From: an uncultured Blautia sp.
GTDB taxonomy: Bacteria > Bacillota > Clostridia > Lachnospirales > Lachnospiraceae
Direction: 5' to 3'
Length of the DNA: 64,000 nt
Assembly: GCA_937893675.1 (NCBI GenBank)
Contig: CALBGI010000034.1
Coordinates: 24,299-88,298 of the forward strand
A program made the position numbers and the translations under genes. Below are positions 40,185 to 48,456 of the stretch, piece by piece. The notes below the pieces were generated by a model. The model did no database searches. It had not been told where the DNA came from and worked only from the letters and a program-made list of their open reading frames with translations. Each line of letters begins with the position of its first letter. Position 1 is the first letter of the stretch.

Positions 40185-41252
40185 ATGAAACATATTGTGC
40201 TTACCGGTGGCGGTACCGCCGGACACGTTACGCCAAATATCGCTCTCATTCCCAAACTTCAAGAAGCCGGATATACCATTTCCTATATCGGTTCCTATAA
40301 CGGTATCGAAAAAAAGCTTATCGAAGAAATGGGAATCCCCTATTACGGCATTTCCTCCGGCAAGCTCAGACGCTACTTCGACCTTAAAAACTTTTCCGAT
40401 CCTTTCCGCGTACTCAAGGGGTTTGGAGAAGTCAAAAAACTTCTGAAACAGTTAAAACCTGACGTAGTTTTCTCCAAAGGCGGATTCGTTACAGTCCCTG
40501 TTGTCATTGCCGCAAAAAAATGCAAAATCCCCGCGATCATACATGAATCTGATATGACTCCCGGTCTTGCCAATAAACTATGCATTTCCTCCGCAGTAAA
40601 AATATGCTGTAATTTTCCTGAAACAGTTAACAACCTTCCCGCGGATAAAGCGGTTCTTACAGGAACTCCCATTCGCCGCGAGCTGTTATCCGGCGACAAA
40701 GAATCCGCCCGGAAATTCTGCGGATTTGACGCTGCAAAGCCTGTCCTCATGGTAATCGGAGGCAGCCTGGGCGCTGCGTCTGTAAACGAAAATATCCGCA
40801 AAATTCTTCCTAAACTTCTGGAAGAATTCCAGATCATCCATATCTGCGGAAAAGGAAAAACCGATGAAAACTTAAAAAATATCCAGGGCTACGTCCAGTA
40901 TGAATACATCAAAAAAGAACTTCCGGATATGTTTGCGCTGGCTGATATTGTTATTTCCCGCGCCGGTGCAAACGCAATCTGCGAAATCTGCGCCCTTCGC
41001 AAGCCCAACCTTCTGATTCCTCTGTCGGCCAATGCAAGCCGCGGAGACCAGATTCTCAATGCACGTTCCTTTGAACGTCAGGGTTTCAGCATGGTTTTGG
41101 AAGAAGAACAGATTACAGAGCAAACCCTGCTGGATTCCATTCGCCGTCTTTACGACAATCGCGAAAGCTATACAGCCGCCATGGCAGCCAGCAGTCAATT
41201 GGACTCCATTGCCTGTATTGTTGACATCATTGAAAGCTATGCCTCAAAATAA
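40185..41252 (+). CDS. murG: UDP-GlcNAc:lipid I GlcNAc transferase MurG
   Basis: A 355-residue GT28 glycosyltransferase that converts lipid I to lipid II at the inner face of the membrane. It has the N-terminal GGGTAGHVTPN loop (8-18), SKGGFVTVPVVIAA, HESDMTPGLANK, the C-terminal GGSLGAASVN loop, and the SRAGANAICEI nucleotide-binding motif. AGGAGG lies before the ATG. It is not near murC or other division genes; it sits oppositely oriented between a putative anti-sigma and sigma gene. It ends 18 bases before the convergent sigma gene. Confidence 0.96.
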   Translation: MKHIVLTGGGTAGHVTPNIALIPKLQEAGYTISYIGSYNGIEKKLIEEMGIPYYGISSGKLRRYFDLKNFSDPFRVLKGFGEVKKLLKQLKPDVVFSKGGFVTVPVVIAAKKCKIPAIIHESDMTPGLANKLCISSAVKICCNFPETVNNLPADKAVLTGTPIRRELLSGDKESARKFCGFDAAKPVLMVIGGSLGAASVNENIRKILPKLLEEFQIIHICGKGKTDENLKNIQGYVQYEYIKKELPDMFALADIVISRAGANAICEICALRKPNLLIPLSANASRGDQILNARSFERQGFSMVLEEEQITEQTLLDSIRRLYDNRESYTAAMAASSQLDSIACIVDIIESYASK

Positions 41253-41270
41253 TTTCGATGATTGCACAGC

Positions 41271-41822
41271 TTACTCCCCGTAAAGTCTGGACAGTTCCGC
41301 CTCTATCCAACGTTTGGTTCTCAGAATACGGTTATTCACACTGTTTCTCGTGATACCGTATTCTTTTGCCACAACGTCCGGCGGAATGTCCAGATATTTT
41401 ACTTTCCACAGAATTTCATAATTCATTGCATTTTTTCGCCGCAGCCGCTCCAAAATCAGTTTCATATACTCATTTTCTTCCATGTAAAGAATGAAATCCT
41501 CTACATTGTTCTTCCGGTCTTCTACATTTGTACGCGCCATTTCATCCGAAGCCGCAAACTCCCGTTTCACATGCGCTTTTTTGTAATAGTCTCGCGCCTG
41601 ATTCACGGTTACCGTTTTCACGAACCCATACAGCTTTCGCTCATTGCTCAAGTCTACCTTTTCCGGATTCTCATACAGCTTTGAAAAAACTTCCTGACAA
41701 ATATCCTCTGCTGCACTGTGGTCTTTTACCATTGCATAGGCGATTCTGAATGAGATTCTGTAATATTTACGATAAAAAATTCCAAAATCTTCATTGCTTA
41801 TCATCTTTTGTATTTGTCCCAT
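41271..41822 (-). CDS. ECF-type RNA polymerase sigma factor
   Basis: A 183-residue sigma-70 family protein. Region 2 is YYRISFRIAYAMVKDHSAAEDICQEVFSKLYEN (~19-51), with the DICQEVF core-binding motif. Region 4 is VKYLDIPPDVVAKEYGITRNSVNNRILRTKRWIE, a helix-turn-helix. It follows the HIT gene by 18 bases and is probably co-transcribed with it. The ATG at 41822 lacks a strong ribosome binding site; an ATG seven codons later is possible. The probable partner anti-sigma protein is beyond murG. Confidence 0.87.
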   Translation of the reverse strand: MGQIQKMISNEDFGIFYRKYYRISFRIAYAMVKDHSAAEDICQEVFSKLYENPEKVDLSNERKLYGFVKTVTVNQARDYYKKAHVKREFAASDEMARTNVEDRKNNVEDFILYMEENEYMKLILERLRRKNAMNYEILWKVKYLDIPPDVVAKEYGITRNSVNNRILRTKRWIEAELSRLYGE

Positions 41823-41840
41823 AAAAATTTTTATTCTCTA

Positions 41841-42242
41841 TTATTGCATTTTCGCCAGAATTTCTTCTTTGACCTCATCCGTCAGCGTTCCCGGCTTCCA
41901 GGAAATAATCGCGCCATCTTCCTTGTATCTTGGAATCAGATGCATATGGAAATGAAATACCGTCTGCCCCGCACACTCTCCATTGTTCTGTACAATATTA
42001 AATCCATCGCAGGAAAGTATCTCTGTCATTTTTGCCGCCATCTTTTTTGCCAAAACCATAGCCTTTGCAGCCAGCTCGTCCGGCAGTTCATACAGATTGG
42101 CCGCGTGCTTTTTTGGCAAAACCAGAGCATGACCTTTGGTTGCGGGACCTAAATCTAAAATCACACGAAAATCTTCGTCTTCATAAAGTGTTGCCGCTGG
42201 TATTTCCCCATTCGCAATTTTGCAAAAAATACAATTTTCCAT
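41841..42242 (-). CDS. HIT-family nucleotide hydrolase (Hint-like)
   Basis: A 133-residue HIT-domain protein with the histidine triad HFHMHLIP (H97, H99, H101), the N-terminal zinc-site remnant CIFCKIANGEIP (C4, C7), and KGHALVLPKKH. Hint relatives hydrolyse nucleoside phosphoramidates and acyl-AMP. AGGAGG lies nine bases before the ATG. It appears to be first in a short operon with the sigma factor gene. Confidence 0.96.
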   Translation of the reverse strand: MENCIFCKIANGEIPAATLYEDEDFRVILDLGPATKGHALVLPKKHAANLYELPDELAAKAMVLAKKMAAKMTEILSCDGFNIVQNNGECAGQTVFHFHMHLIPRYKEDGAIISWKPGTLTDEVKEEILAKMQ

Positions 42243-42363
42243 CTTTTCTTCCTCCTAAATTAACTTTTTTGTTTTTATATGTCGATTTTTCACGATATTT
42301 TGAGTACGATATCTGTTGAATTTCCAATTCTTTCAGTGATACACTTCTTTTGAGGTGATTAAT

Positions 42364-43038
42364 ATGAATACAGCAGCAACACAAAACCAGACAAAAGACG
42401 AATTACAGATAACATTATCTAAAATTTCCCATGAAATCCGCAATCCGCTGGCACTGGTAAGCAGTGAAATGCAGCTTATGACCTCCAGACATCCCGAGAT
42501 TGCAGACTACAGCGAATGGTATGCCATTATGGACAATATAGAATACATCCGTTCCCTGTTAGATGAACTTTCCTGCTACAGCCACGCAGCCAATATTACT
42601 CCACGCCCGACGCAGCTTGCACCTTATCTGCATTCCCTTGTGAATGTATTAAAACCGACTATGGATTATCTTGATATTACCCTGGAGACCGAAATTGCAC
42701 CGGATTTGCCCAACCTTCCTCTGGACCATTTAAAAATGCGCCAGGCTCTTTTTAACCTGCTGCGCAATGCCCAGGAAGCTGTTTCCTACCCTGGTGGGCA
42801 CATTATCCTCCGCGCCCAAAACATGGGTACCCGTGTCTGCATTTCTGTGGAGGACAACGGATGCGGGATACAACCAGAACAGATAGATTCTATCTTTTCC
42901 CTCTTCGTTACTTCCAAACCCGAGGGTACCGGTATCGGCCTTGCTATTACCAAAGAAATCATAGAGGCTCACGGCGGCCAAATCGAAGTCGACTGCCGCC
43001 CTGGTCATGGCACAATCTTTCGGTTATTTCTTGGATGA
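42364..43038 (+). CDS. Cytoplasmic histidine kinase without sensor domain
   Basis: A 224-residue kinase. The HisKA dimerisation helix carries SKISHEIRNPLAL with phospho-acceptor H23. The HATPase domain follows with N box LFNLLRNAQEA (~128), G1 EDNGCGI (~165), F box FVTSK and G2 GTGIGLAI (~187). No membrane helix, PAS or receiver is present, and no response regulator gene is adjacent. Such stripped kinases in Clostridia are often suspected to feed phosphate to Spo0A, but that is inference. The ATG at 42364 is preferred to a GTG inside the ribosome binding site (GAGGTGAT). Confidence 0.9.
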   Translation: MNTAATQNQTKDELQITLSKISHEIRNPLALVSSEMQLMTSRHPEIADYSEWYAIMDNIEYIRSLLDELSCYSHAANITPRPTQLAPYLHSLVNVLKPTMDYLDITLETEIAPDLPNLPLDHLKMRQALFNLLRNAQEAVSYPGGHIILRAQNMGTRVCISVEDNGCGIQPEQIDSIFSLFVTSKPEGTGIGLAITKEIIEAHGGQIEVDCRPGHGTIFRLFLG

Positions 43039-43607
43039 TACAGAAGCATACAGAGAACAAAACCGCAGATCAATCCGCCCAGATGCGCAGCATTATCCAC
43101 ACCCTCACTGGCAAATCCAAAATAAACGGAAAAGAAAGCCATAATCAGCATCTGTTTGCCTGTAATATCCTGCACACGGCCTTTGTTGCGCAAGACTGCC
43201 CAGAGCATTGCGCCCACGACAGCAAACACAGCGCCAGAAGCTCCTGCAGACACTGTATAGGAGCTGCTTCGGATATTAACCCACAGTGAAATCACATTCC
43301 CTCCAAGGCCGCCCAGAAGATATATCAGCACAAACCTGAGTTTTCCTACTACCGGCTCCAGCCGTTGTCCGATCACCAGCAAAACCAGCATGTTGTTCGC
43401 CAGATGTGCCATTCCAAAATGCAGAAACATACTGGTAAAAAGCCGGTAGTATTCACCGCCCTCCAATATAGCCGGTCCATAAGCCGCTCCACATTTCAGC
43501 ATGTGCATGGTGTTTTGGGAACCGCCTGTAATTTCCACCAGCAAAAATACCAGAATGTTGCTTAAGATCAGGCAAGCGGTAACAGGCTCTTTTTTCAATT
43601 CTTCCAC
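43005..43607 (-). CDS. Rhomboid-family intramembrane serine protease
   Basis: A 200-residue polytopic membrane protein. The catalytic dyad is Ser in GASGAVFAV (S124) and His in NAAHLGGLICG (H175); HFGMAHLANNM (~63-73) is the conserved second-helix motif. About six transmembrane segments are expected. A GTG start at 43607 is preferred because AGAGGA lies six bases upstream; the TTG-initiated frame adds eight residues. Its last 34 bases overlap the end of the histidine kinase gene on the other strand. Confidence 0.92.
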   Translation of the reverse strand: MEELKKEPVTACLILSNILVFLLVEITGGSQNTMHMLKCGAAYGPAILEGGEYYRLFTSMFLHFGMAHLANNMLVLLVIGQRLEPVVGKLRFVLIYLLGGLGGNVISLWVNIRSSSYTVSAGASGAVFAVVGAMLWAVLRNKGRVQDITGKQMLIMAFFSVYFGFASEGVDNAAHLGGLICGFVLCMLLYHPRNNRKIVP

Positions 43608-43653
43608 AAATATCCTCTTTTCTGCAAACAATCGTGTTATTTATCAAGTTAAT

Positions 43654-43682
43654 ATTGTAGCAGATTTCCCAGTTAAATACAA
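43654..43682 (-). promoter_or_regulatory. Rhomboid gene promoter
   Basis: Minus-strand TTGTAT (43677-43682), 17-bp spacer, extended -10 TGC-TACAAT (43654-43659). Confidence 0.65.
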
Positions 43683-43707
43683 AGGATATATGAAAATATG
43701 GGGTCGT

Positions 43708-45036
43708 TTATTTTAGAAATACATATCTTGCCTGTGCAAGATCCACCTGATCTTCATTTTTAAGACAGTATTCTTCATCTTCCTTCAAAAGCTGCCCGTT
43801 TACAGATGTTCCATTTCTGGAATTCAAATCTGTAAGATAATATTCTCCGTCCTTTCTCCGGATTTTTGCATGAAGGCGGCTGACGGTGGGGAGCGGAACT
43901 ACCGCGTCTGCCGCAGTTGACAGCTTTCCAATAACTGTAATCTCTTCCTGAAGATAAATGGTCGCCAACTCTCCCGGCTCTCTGCTTACTAAGGTTGCCG
44001 GCCCGCAAACAGAACCGGCTGACAACACTACTGTTTGTCCGAAGTTCTCCGTTTTCGTATTCTCTTTTTGTGAAATTCGTATTTCCTCCCCCTCTTTTTC
44101 CTCCTTGCTTTTTTCTGTTTTGGGAACCTCCGTTTGAAGATCTGCGCAAAAATTTGCTTTTGTGCGCCTCTTTTTCCACAGAAAATATACCAATACCCCT
44201 CCGCCCATGGCGGCAGCCGCAGTTCCCAGCAGCAGTTCTACTTCCAGCCAGGGAAGATATCCAAGAAACGCCGCTGATACAACCCCAAAGCATACTACGC
44301 TTCCCGCCGCACACAATGCCACGATTTTCCAAAGCGGTGTTTTATCCGGCTCGTCCGTGTCGCGCTTCCACAGTATTTCTTCAGCCTCTTTCGAAACAAG
44401 CAGCTCCGGATGTCCTTCCACCCTCCTTTCCAGGCTGTTCTCTGCCAGCTCTGTTTCCAAAAACGGCAGACGATCTTTCTTCTCTTCTGCGCCTTCTTCC
44501 GTCCGATACAGCTCTTCTTTGATATCCTCCAGACGGATTTTGTCCTCCATTGTTCGTCTGTAAATACCATATCCCAGCATTACAGCTTGCGGATCCTCAT
44601 GGTCAAGACGAGGAAGAAGGTATTCCGTCAGCATCCTGAGCTGACCGGGAAGTTCCCGGTTGTATCCCGGAAAATAGCAAAACTGAATCTCTTTTTTCTC
44701 CAAATCCACATAAATATACTCAGGAGTCATGAAAAGCTGGCCCGGATCCAAAAGATACTCTGACATTTCCTCCAATACCCCAAGTATCCCCGACAGCAAA
44801 AGCCGCAGATCTTCTGCCCGAAATTTTTTCTTCTCATACAGAACCGATAACGGCTGAAGAGATGTCACATCATAAAAAATCAGACATCGGCCATCCAACC
44901 CCTGTACCCGGCATTTCAGCAGAGAAGGAACCATATTTCCCACCAAAATGCGAACCTGATAAGAAGCTGTGTCCAGTTCTTCCTTTTCCAAGACCAGATA
45001 ATTGTGATTCATGTCTCTTCTGTATTCCGCTTTCAT
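43708..45036 (-). CDS. DUF6382-like/FHA-domain membrane protein of the Tad locus
   Basis: A 442-residue protein. The N-terminal ~190 residues (QVRILVGNMVPSLLKCRVQGLDG, FMTPEYIYVDLEKKEIQFCYFPG) resemble DUF6382, a domain seen in Clostridia Tad loci. Two transmembrane helices lie near 235-290. The C-terminal ~90 residues are an FHA domain (VSRLHAKIRRKDGEYYLTDLNSRNGTSVNG), which binds phosphothreonine. This suggests pilus function is tied to Ser/Thr kinase signalling, although no kinase is in the window. Its ATG overlaps the preceding TadE-like gene by four bases, and it is the last gene of the operon. Confidence 0.88.
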   Translation of the reverse strand: MKAEYRRDMNHNYLVLEKEELDTASYQVRILVGNMVPSLLKCRVQGLDGRCLIFYDVTSLQPLSVLYEKKKFRAEDLRLLLSGILGVLEEMSEYLLDPGQLFMTPEYIYVDLEKKEIQFCYFPGYNRELPGQLRMLTEYLLPRLDHEDPQAVMLGYGIYRRTMEDKIRLEDIKEELYRTEEGAEEKKDRLPFLETELAENSLERRVEGHPELLVSKEAEEILWKRDTDEPDKTPLWKIVALCAAGSVVCFGVVSAAFLGYLPWLEVELLLGTAAAAMGGGVLVYFLWKKRRTKANFCADLQTEVPKTEKSKEEKEGEEIRISQKENTKTENFGQTVVLSAGSVCGPATLVSREPGELATIYLQEEITVIGKLSTAADAVVPLPTVSRLHAKIRRKDGEYYLTDLNSRNGTSVNGQLLKEDEEYCLKNEDQVDLAQARYVFLK

Positions 45037-45497
45037 TCCTTGTCACCTCCCAGAATACCGGCTGCTCCTTTGATGCGCCGTACCCATTCCACCGGTTTCA
45101 CGATCTCTGCTGCACTCTCGACATGAAGTTTCCAATTTATATCAAAAACAGCAACGGTATCCATATCGTAAGACACCTTTACGCCTTTTCCTGTTTCTGT
45201 TGCCGTACGCAGATCTGTTCCTCCAAAAAACCCCTGATCTGCCAATGCCTTCGCTTTATCCTCCGCTGTCGCCTGCACCTGTCCCTCTTCCTTAATGCCC
45301 TCCATGCTGCCGCTCAATGCCGCTTCACAGGCTGCCGCTTTCAGCCAGGTACGATTGTGGACATAAAAGCACAGATACAGCGTTCCTGTGACTGTCAAGA
45401 GAATCAACGGCATAACGCAGGCTGTCTCCACCGTAAAGCTGGCCTTTGACATGGTACTCCACATTTGTTTTCTTTTTTCTTCCTTTCTGTTTACCAT
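45033..45497 (-). CDS. TadE/TadF-like minor pseudopilin
   Basis: A 154-residue protein with one N-terminal hydrophobic helix and the TadE-like start KASFTVETACVMPLILLTVTGTLYLCF, including the conserved Glu after the Thr. The remainder is small and extracytoplasmic (FDINWKLHVESAAEIVKPV). TadE-like proteins are processed by the prepilin peptidase and help assemble Flp pili. The ATG at 45497 has GGAGG nine bases upstream and overlaps the end of the peptidase gene by seven bases. Confidence 0.82.
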   Translation of the reverse strand: MVNRKEEKRKQMWSTMSKASFTVETACVMPLILLTVTGTLYLCFYVHNRTWLKAAACEAALSGSMEGIKEEGQVQATAEDKAKALADQGFFGGTDLRTATETGKGVKVSYDMDTVAVFDINWKLHVESAAEIVKPVEWVRRIKGAAGILGGDKE

Positions 45498-45904
45498 AGC
45501 ACGATTCCTCCCAAATACCCCAGCGACAAAAATGGAATAAAGGGTATTTCCGTATGCTTTTCCTTTTTCCGGAACAAAAGCAGCCCTGTTCCCCATACTG
45601 CGCACAGAAAAAGCCCCAGAAGCAAAGTCAGTAAAAGCTCTCCCGATGAAAGGACCCCAGAAAGAGCCAGGAGCAGCAAACCATCTCCCATTCCTACGGC
45701 ACCTCTGGTGAGAATACTCATGCCTATCATGCCAAGCCCTACGGACGCACTTCCCACAACGTCCCAGAGGGTCTCGTGATCCTGCCAGAACAACAGCATT
45801 CCTCCAATTCCGAATATAAGTGTCAGCGTCAAAGAAATCTCGTGCTTTCGAATGTCCCTCCAGCTATTCCAGACCAAAAAGGCCAATATGCATAATTCCT
45901 TCAA
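45491..45904 (-). CDS. Second A24 prepilin peptidase in the Tad locus
   Basis: A 137-residue membrane protein with both catalytic aspartates of A24 peptidases: D17 in WRDIRKHEI and D74 in GMGDG. It has about four hydrophobic segments. The start is a TTG with AGGAGG six bases upstream; no ATG is available. It is distinct in sequence from the peptidase at 52461-52973, so the operon encodes two prepilin peptidases. It may process the TadE-like proteins encoded on either side of it. Confidence 0.83.
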   Translation of the reverse strand: MKELCILAFLVWNSWRDIRKHEISLTLTLIFGIGGMLLFWQDHETLWDVVGSASVGLGMIGMSILTRGAVGMGDGLLLLALSGVLSSGELLLTLLLGLFLCAVWGTGLLLFRKKEKHTEIPFIPFLSLGYLGGIVLW

Positions 45905-45918
45905 ATCATCCCTCCTAT

Positions 45919-46707
45919 TTATCCGCAGCGGCTGCAGACATGCCCGCCTGCCTCACTCTCCTTCACCAGACGTACACTTCGTTTGAGTCCGCTGCAGGTT
46001 TCCTGATTGTGATAGTGGCTGCCTTTCTCTGTGATATATACGCTTCCTGCCGGTTTCTGTCCCCTGCTGCATGCAGCACAAGCCGTGTATTCTTCTCCAT
46101 AGGCATTTCGCAACGCAGAAATTTGATTGGAAGAAACGCAGTTGACAGAAAGATTGATATATGTACAATCCAGACTCCGATGATATACGCTTCCGGACCC
46201 TGTCATGTACACCATCTGTTCCACCTGCCCTTCCCCCTCAAAATTGCCTTCCCCTGCACCAACCCATGTGTGAACCTGCACGCTGGTAAACAGCCATACT
46301 TTGGGGAGCGGCACCAGTCCCCCAATGGGCTGATAGGCATAAATATCCGGCAGTGTCAGTTCTTCCATACCTTTCTCCCCGCTTGTATACGCATACATCC
46401 CAGCCTTCTTTGCCTTTTCACACAGCGAGCTTAAATGCTCTGTCTCCAGACGATAAATGTCCATAAACGAAATCATCGTCACCATTCCCAGAAAAAACAA
46501 AGGCAGTACCAGTAACGTTTCCAGGGCAATCCCCGCTCTGGACAGTCTGAAGGAAGAAGCATGAAAAGATGTCCTTTCAGAAAAACCATTGCTGTTTGTC
46601 GGGGGAAACAGCAGAAAGTTCTTTAGAGAGCGTTTCCTTTCTTTTAAATTTCTATATATGTTCGCATGTCTGTCTATCCATGTATTTTTTTCTTCCTGAA
46701 AAGACAC
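45919..46707 (-). CDS. TadE-like pseudopilin with tandem Ada-type zinc motifs
   Basis: A 262-residue protein. A ~50-residue Lys/Arg-rich N-terminal region precedes a TadE-like hydrophobic helix (SRAGIALETLLVLPLFFLG, ~55-75). The last ~90 residues hold two similar motifs, YHRSLDCTYI...YTACAAC and YHNQETCSGL...HVCSRCG. Each has the YH-x4-C...C-x2-C spacing of Ada-type zinc sites. Zinc motifs on a pilin-like protein are unusual. The GTG start has AAGGAG nine bases upstream; an internal start cannot be excluded because the N-terminal region is long for a TadE. Confidence 0.78.
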   Translation of the reverse strand: MSFQEEKNTWIDRHANIYRNLKERKRSLKNFLLFPPTNSNGFSERTSFHASSFRLSRAGIALETLLVLPLFFLGMVTMISFMDIYRLETEHLSSLCEKAKKAGMYAYTSGEKGMEELTLPDIYAYQPIGGLVPLPKVWLFTSVQVHTWVGAGEGNFEGEGQVEQMVYMTGSGSVYHRSLDCTYINLSVNCVSSNQISALRNAYGEEYTACAACSRGQKPAGSVYITEKGSHYHNQETCSGLKRSVRLVKESEAGGHVCSRCG

Positions 46708-46727
46708 CTTTTCACACTCCTTTTCTT

Positions 46728-48191
46728 TCAGTCATACAAATATTGCCTTGTCACCTGGAAGGTCTTTTTCTGATTTGCCCGCACATCTATGGAAACCTCC
46801 ATGGCCGCAACACAGGAATCCAGCCGAAAAGACGGCTTGTTTTTCAACTTCTGCGCCTGTTTCTCTACCATATCCATCGTCCGCAGGATCTTTTCCTTTC
46901 GGCTCCTGGTCAACAGCAGGACCTGAAGATAATCCTCATAAGAAAGCCCGTCCTCGCTTCCTCTGCGCATCGAATCCAGCCCCTCCAAAAGTCTGGGCAG
47001 GTTCGAAAGCGTAATCTGCCAATCCCCCGGCTTTTTTATAAGAGATACTTTTCCTCCGTCAAAAAGCTCTCTTACATCCAAAATACTCTCTGCAAAGGAC
47101 CAGCACAAAAGAAGCGCTCCTTCAATAATCACTGCTGCCGGCGGAATCAAAAATCCAGACGCGATCGCCACAGCCAATGCGCGGGCCTGCGCCCGTTTTC
47201 CACTGTCTGCCAGAAGACTTGCAAAATTCACGCCTTCCCGTATCAGGAGAAGTCTCGCTGCAATGGATTTCAGATTTTCCACATCGCTTTCCTTTCCCGC
47301 CAGAACATACTCCGTCTCATAAGACAGGCCGCCCTCTCCCGTGTCTGTATAATTTCCCAAATGTGTCATCAGATACTGCTGAAACAATAGCTCCGACGTA
47401 TAAGCATCACTCTCCTGCGGGCATCCATCCATAGGCATTCCCTGGTGCAATTTCCTTTTTGATACCACAGGCATATCTTTTGAAAGCGCTTTGTCTGAAA
47501 TGCCCTTGTCAGCAGGAATCACCAGACTGAGAATCCCCATTTCCCGTATGCGTTTGATGATGGGAATCGGATTTTCTGCCTTTTGTATCACGATCTCCTG
47601 CTTTGGTTCCGTCCCGCTTTCTTCCTGTTTCTTTTTCTCCTCTTCTTCACGGCTTTCCTGTGCCGCCCTGTCCATTTCTGCCTCGTAGGAATCCAGCGCT
47701 TTTTGGCTCTCTGCCTCTTTCCCGGTCTCCTCCGCCTGGCTGATTTTATCCTTACGCTCCTGCATCTTTTCCAGAAGGAGCTGCAGGCCCTGTATCCCCA
47801 ATGTATCTTTCATATATTGAACCACTTGCCTGTAAAACAGCTCCCCCGTGTTATCGGTAAGTACACAATATCCCGAAATGCCGCCCTGTTCCCGGGAAAG
47901 CCTCTGACTGTTCTGGTTCAAAATTGGTTTCATGTACTGTTCAAAGCCGTCATAAACAGCAGCCAGGTTTAAGCTTCCATCTTTCCCTGACGCGTCAAGT
48001 GCAAACAAATCCAATTCCTCCAATAAAGTCCTGTCATACTGTCCAAACAAAGAATATAATCCAATATCCACGCTGCTTAGGATCTGTGCTCTGGCGGCAG
48101 CCATACGACAGGATTCTATGGACGCGCTCACCAGAGATACCATAAGGCTCAGCACCAGTGCCAGAAAAATCGTAATGCTTCCCTTTTTCAT
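46728..48191 (-). CDS. DUF5702-like TadG-type membrane protein
   Basis: A 487-residue protein starting MKKGSITIFLALVLSLMVSLVSASIE, a class III pilin-like segment with a GSIT processing-like region and Glu after the hydrophobic stretch. Residues ~150-200 are a highly charged coiled coil (EEEEKKKQEESG). A second hydrophobic region lies near 340-375. It resembles DUF5702 proteins found in Tad loci of Clostridia and probably replaces TadG. Exact role unknown. GAGGGAAG precedes the ATG. Confidence 0.75.
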   Translation of the reverse strand: MKKGSITIFLALVLSLMVSLVSASIESCRMAAARAQILSSVDIGLYSLFGQYDRTLLEELDLFALDASGKDGSLNLAAVYDGFEQYMKPILNQNSQRLSREQGGISGYCVLTDNTGELFYRQVVQYMKDTLGIQGLQLLLEKMQERKDKISQAEETGKEAESQKALDSYEAEMDRAAQESREEEEKKKQEESGTEPKQEIVIQKAENPIPIIKRIREMGILSLVIPADKGISDKALSKDMPVVSKRKLHQGMPMDGCPQESDAYTSELLFQQYLMTHLGNYTDTGEGGLSYETEYVLAGKESDVENLKSIAARLLLIREGVNFASLLADSGKRAQARALAVAIASGFLIPPAAVIIEGALLLCWSFAESILDVRELFDGGKVSLIKKPGDWQITLSNLPRLLEGLDSMRRGSEDGLSYEDYLQVLLLTRSRKEKILRTMDMVEKQAQKLKNKPSFRLDSCVAAMEVSIDVRANQKKTFQVTRQYLYD

Positions 48192-48242
48192 GTACTTCCC
48201 TCTTTCGTCTTTGTAAAATTTCCTGTGATATATTTCCGGGTA

Positions 48243-48422
48243 TCAAATAGAGTTACTCTGACTTGTAATTTTTGACAAAATACTCCGCACCAGACTCGTG
48301 AGCTGATCCTTAAAAATAATTACCAGGCCAATAAGCACGACCAGGATCAGAATAATCTCCACAACGCCTACCGCTTCCTCCTCTTTCCAGAATTCATTCA
48401 AGATTTTCCTCAGTTTTTTCAT
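48243..48422 (-). CDS. flp: Flp-type major pilin
   Basis: A 59-residue type IVb pilin precursor: MKKLRKILNEFWKEEEAVGVVEIILILVVLIGLVIIFK. The leader is basic and short, and the hydrophobic helix contains GVVEIIL with the conserved Glu at position +5-like after the predicted cleavage glycine. The ATG at 48422 has GGAGGGACAGG directly upstream, and avoids overlap with tadC that a start at 48470 would give. This gene is smaller than most neighbours and easily missed. Confidence 0.87.
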   Translation of the reverse strand: MKKLRKILNEFWKEEEAVGVVEIILILVVLIGLVIIFKDQLTSLVRSILSKITSQSNSI

Positions 48423-48456
48423 CCTGTCCCTCCAGTTCCCAATTGTTTCTTTGTGT

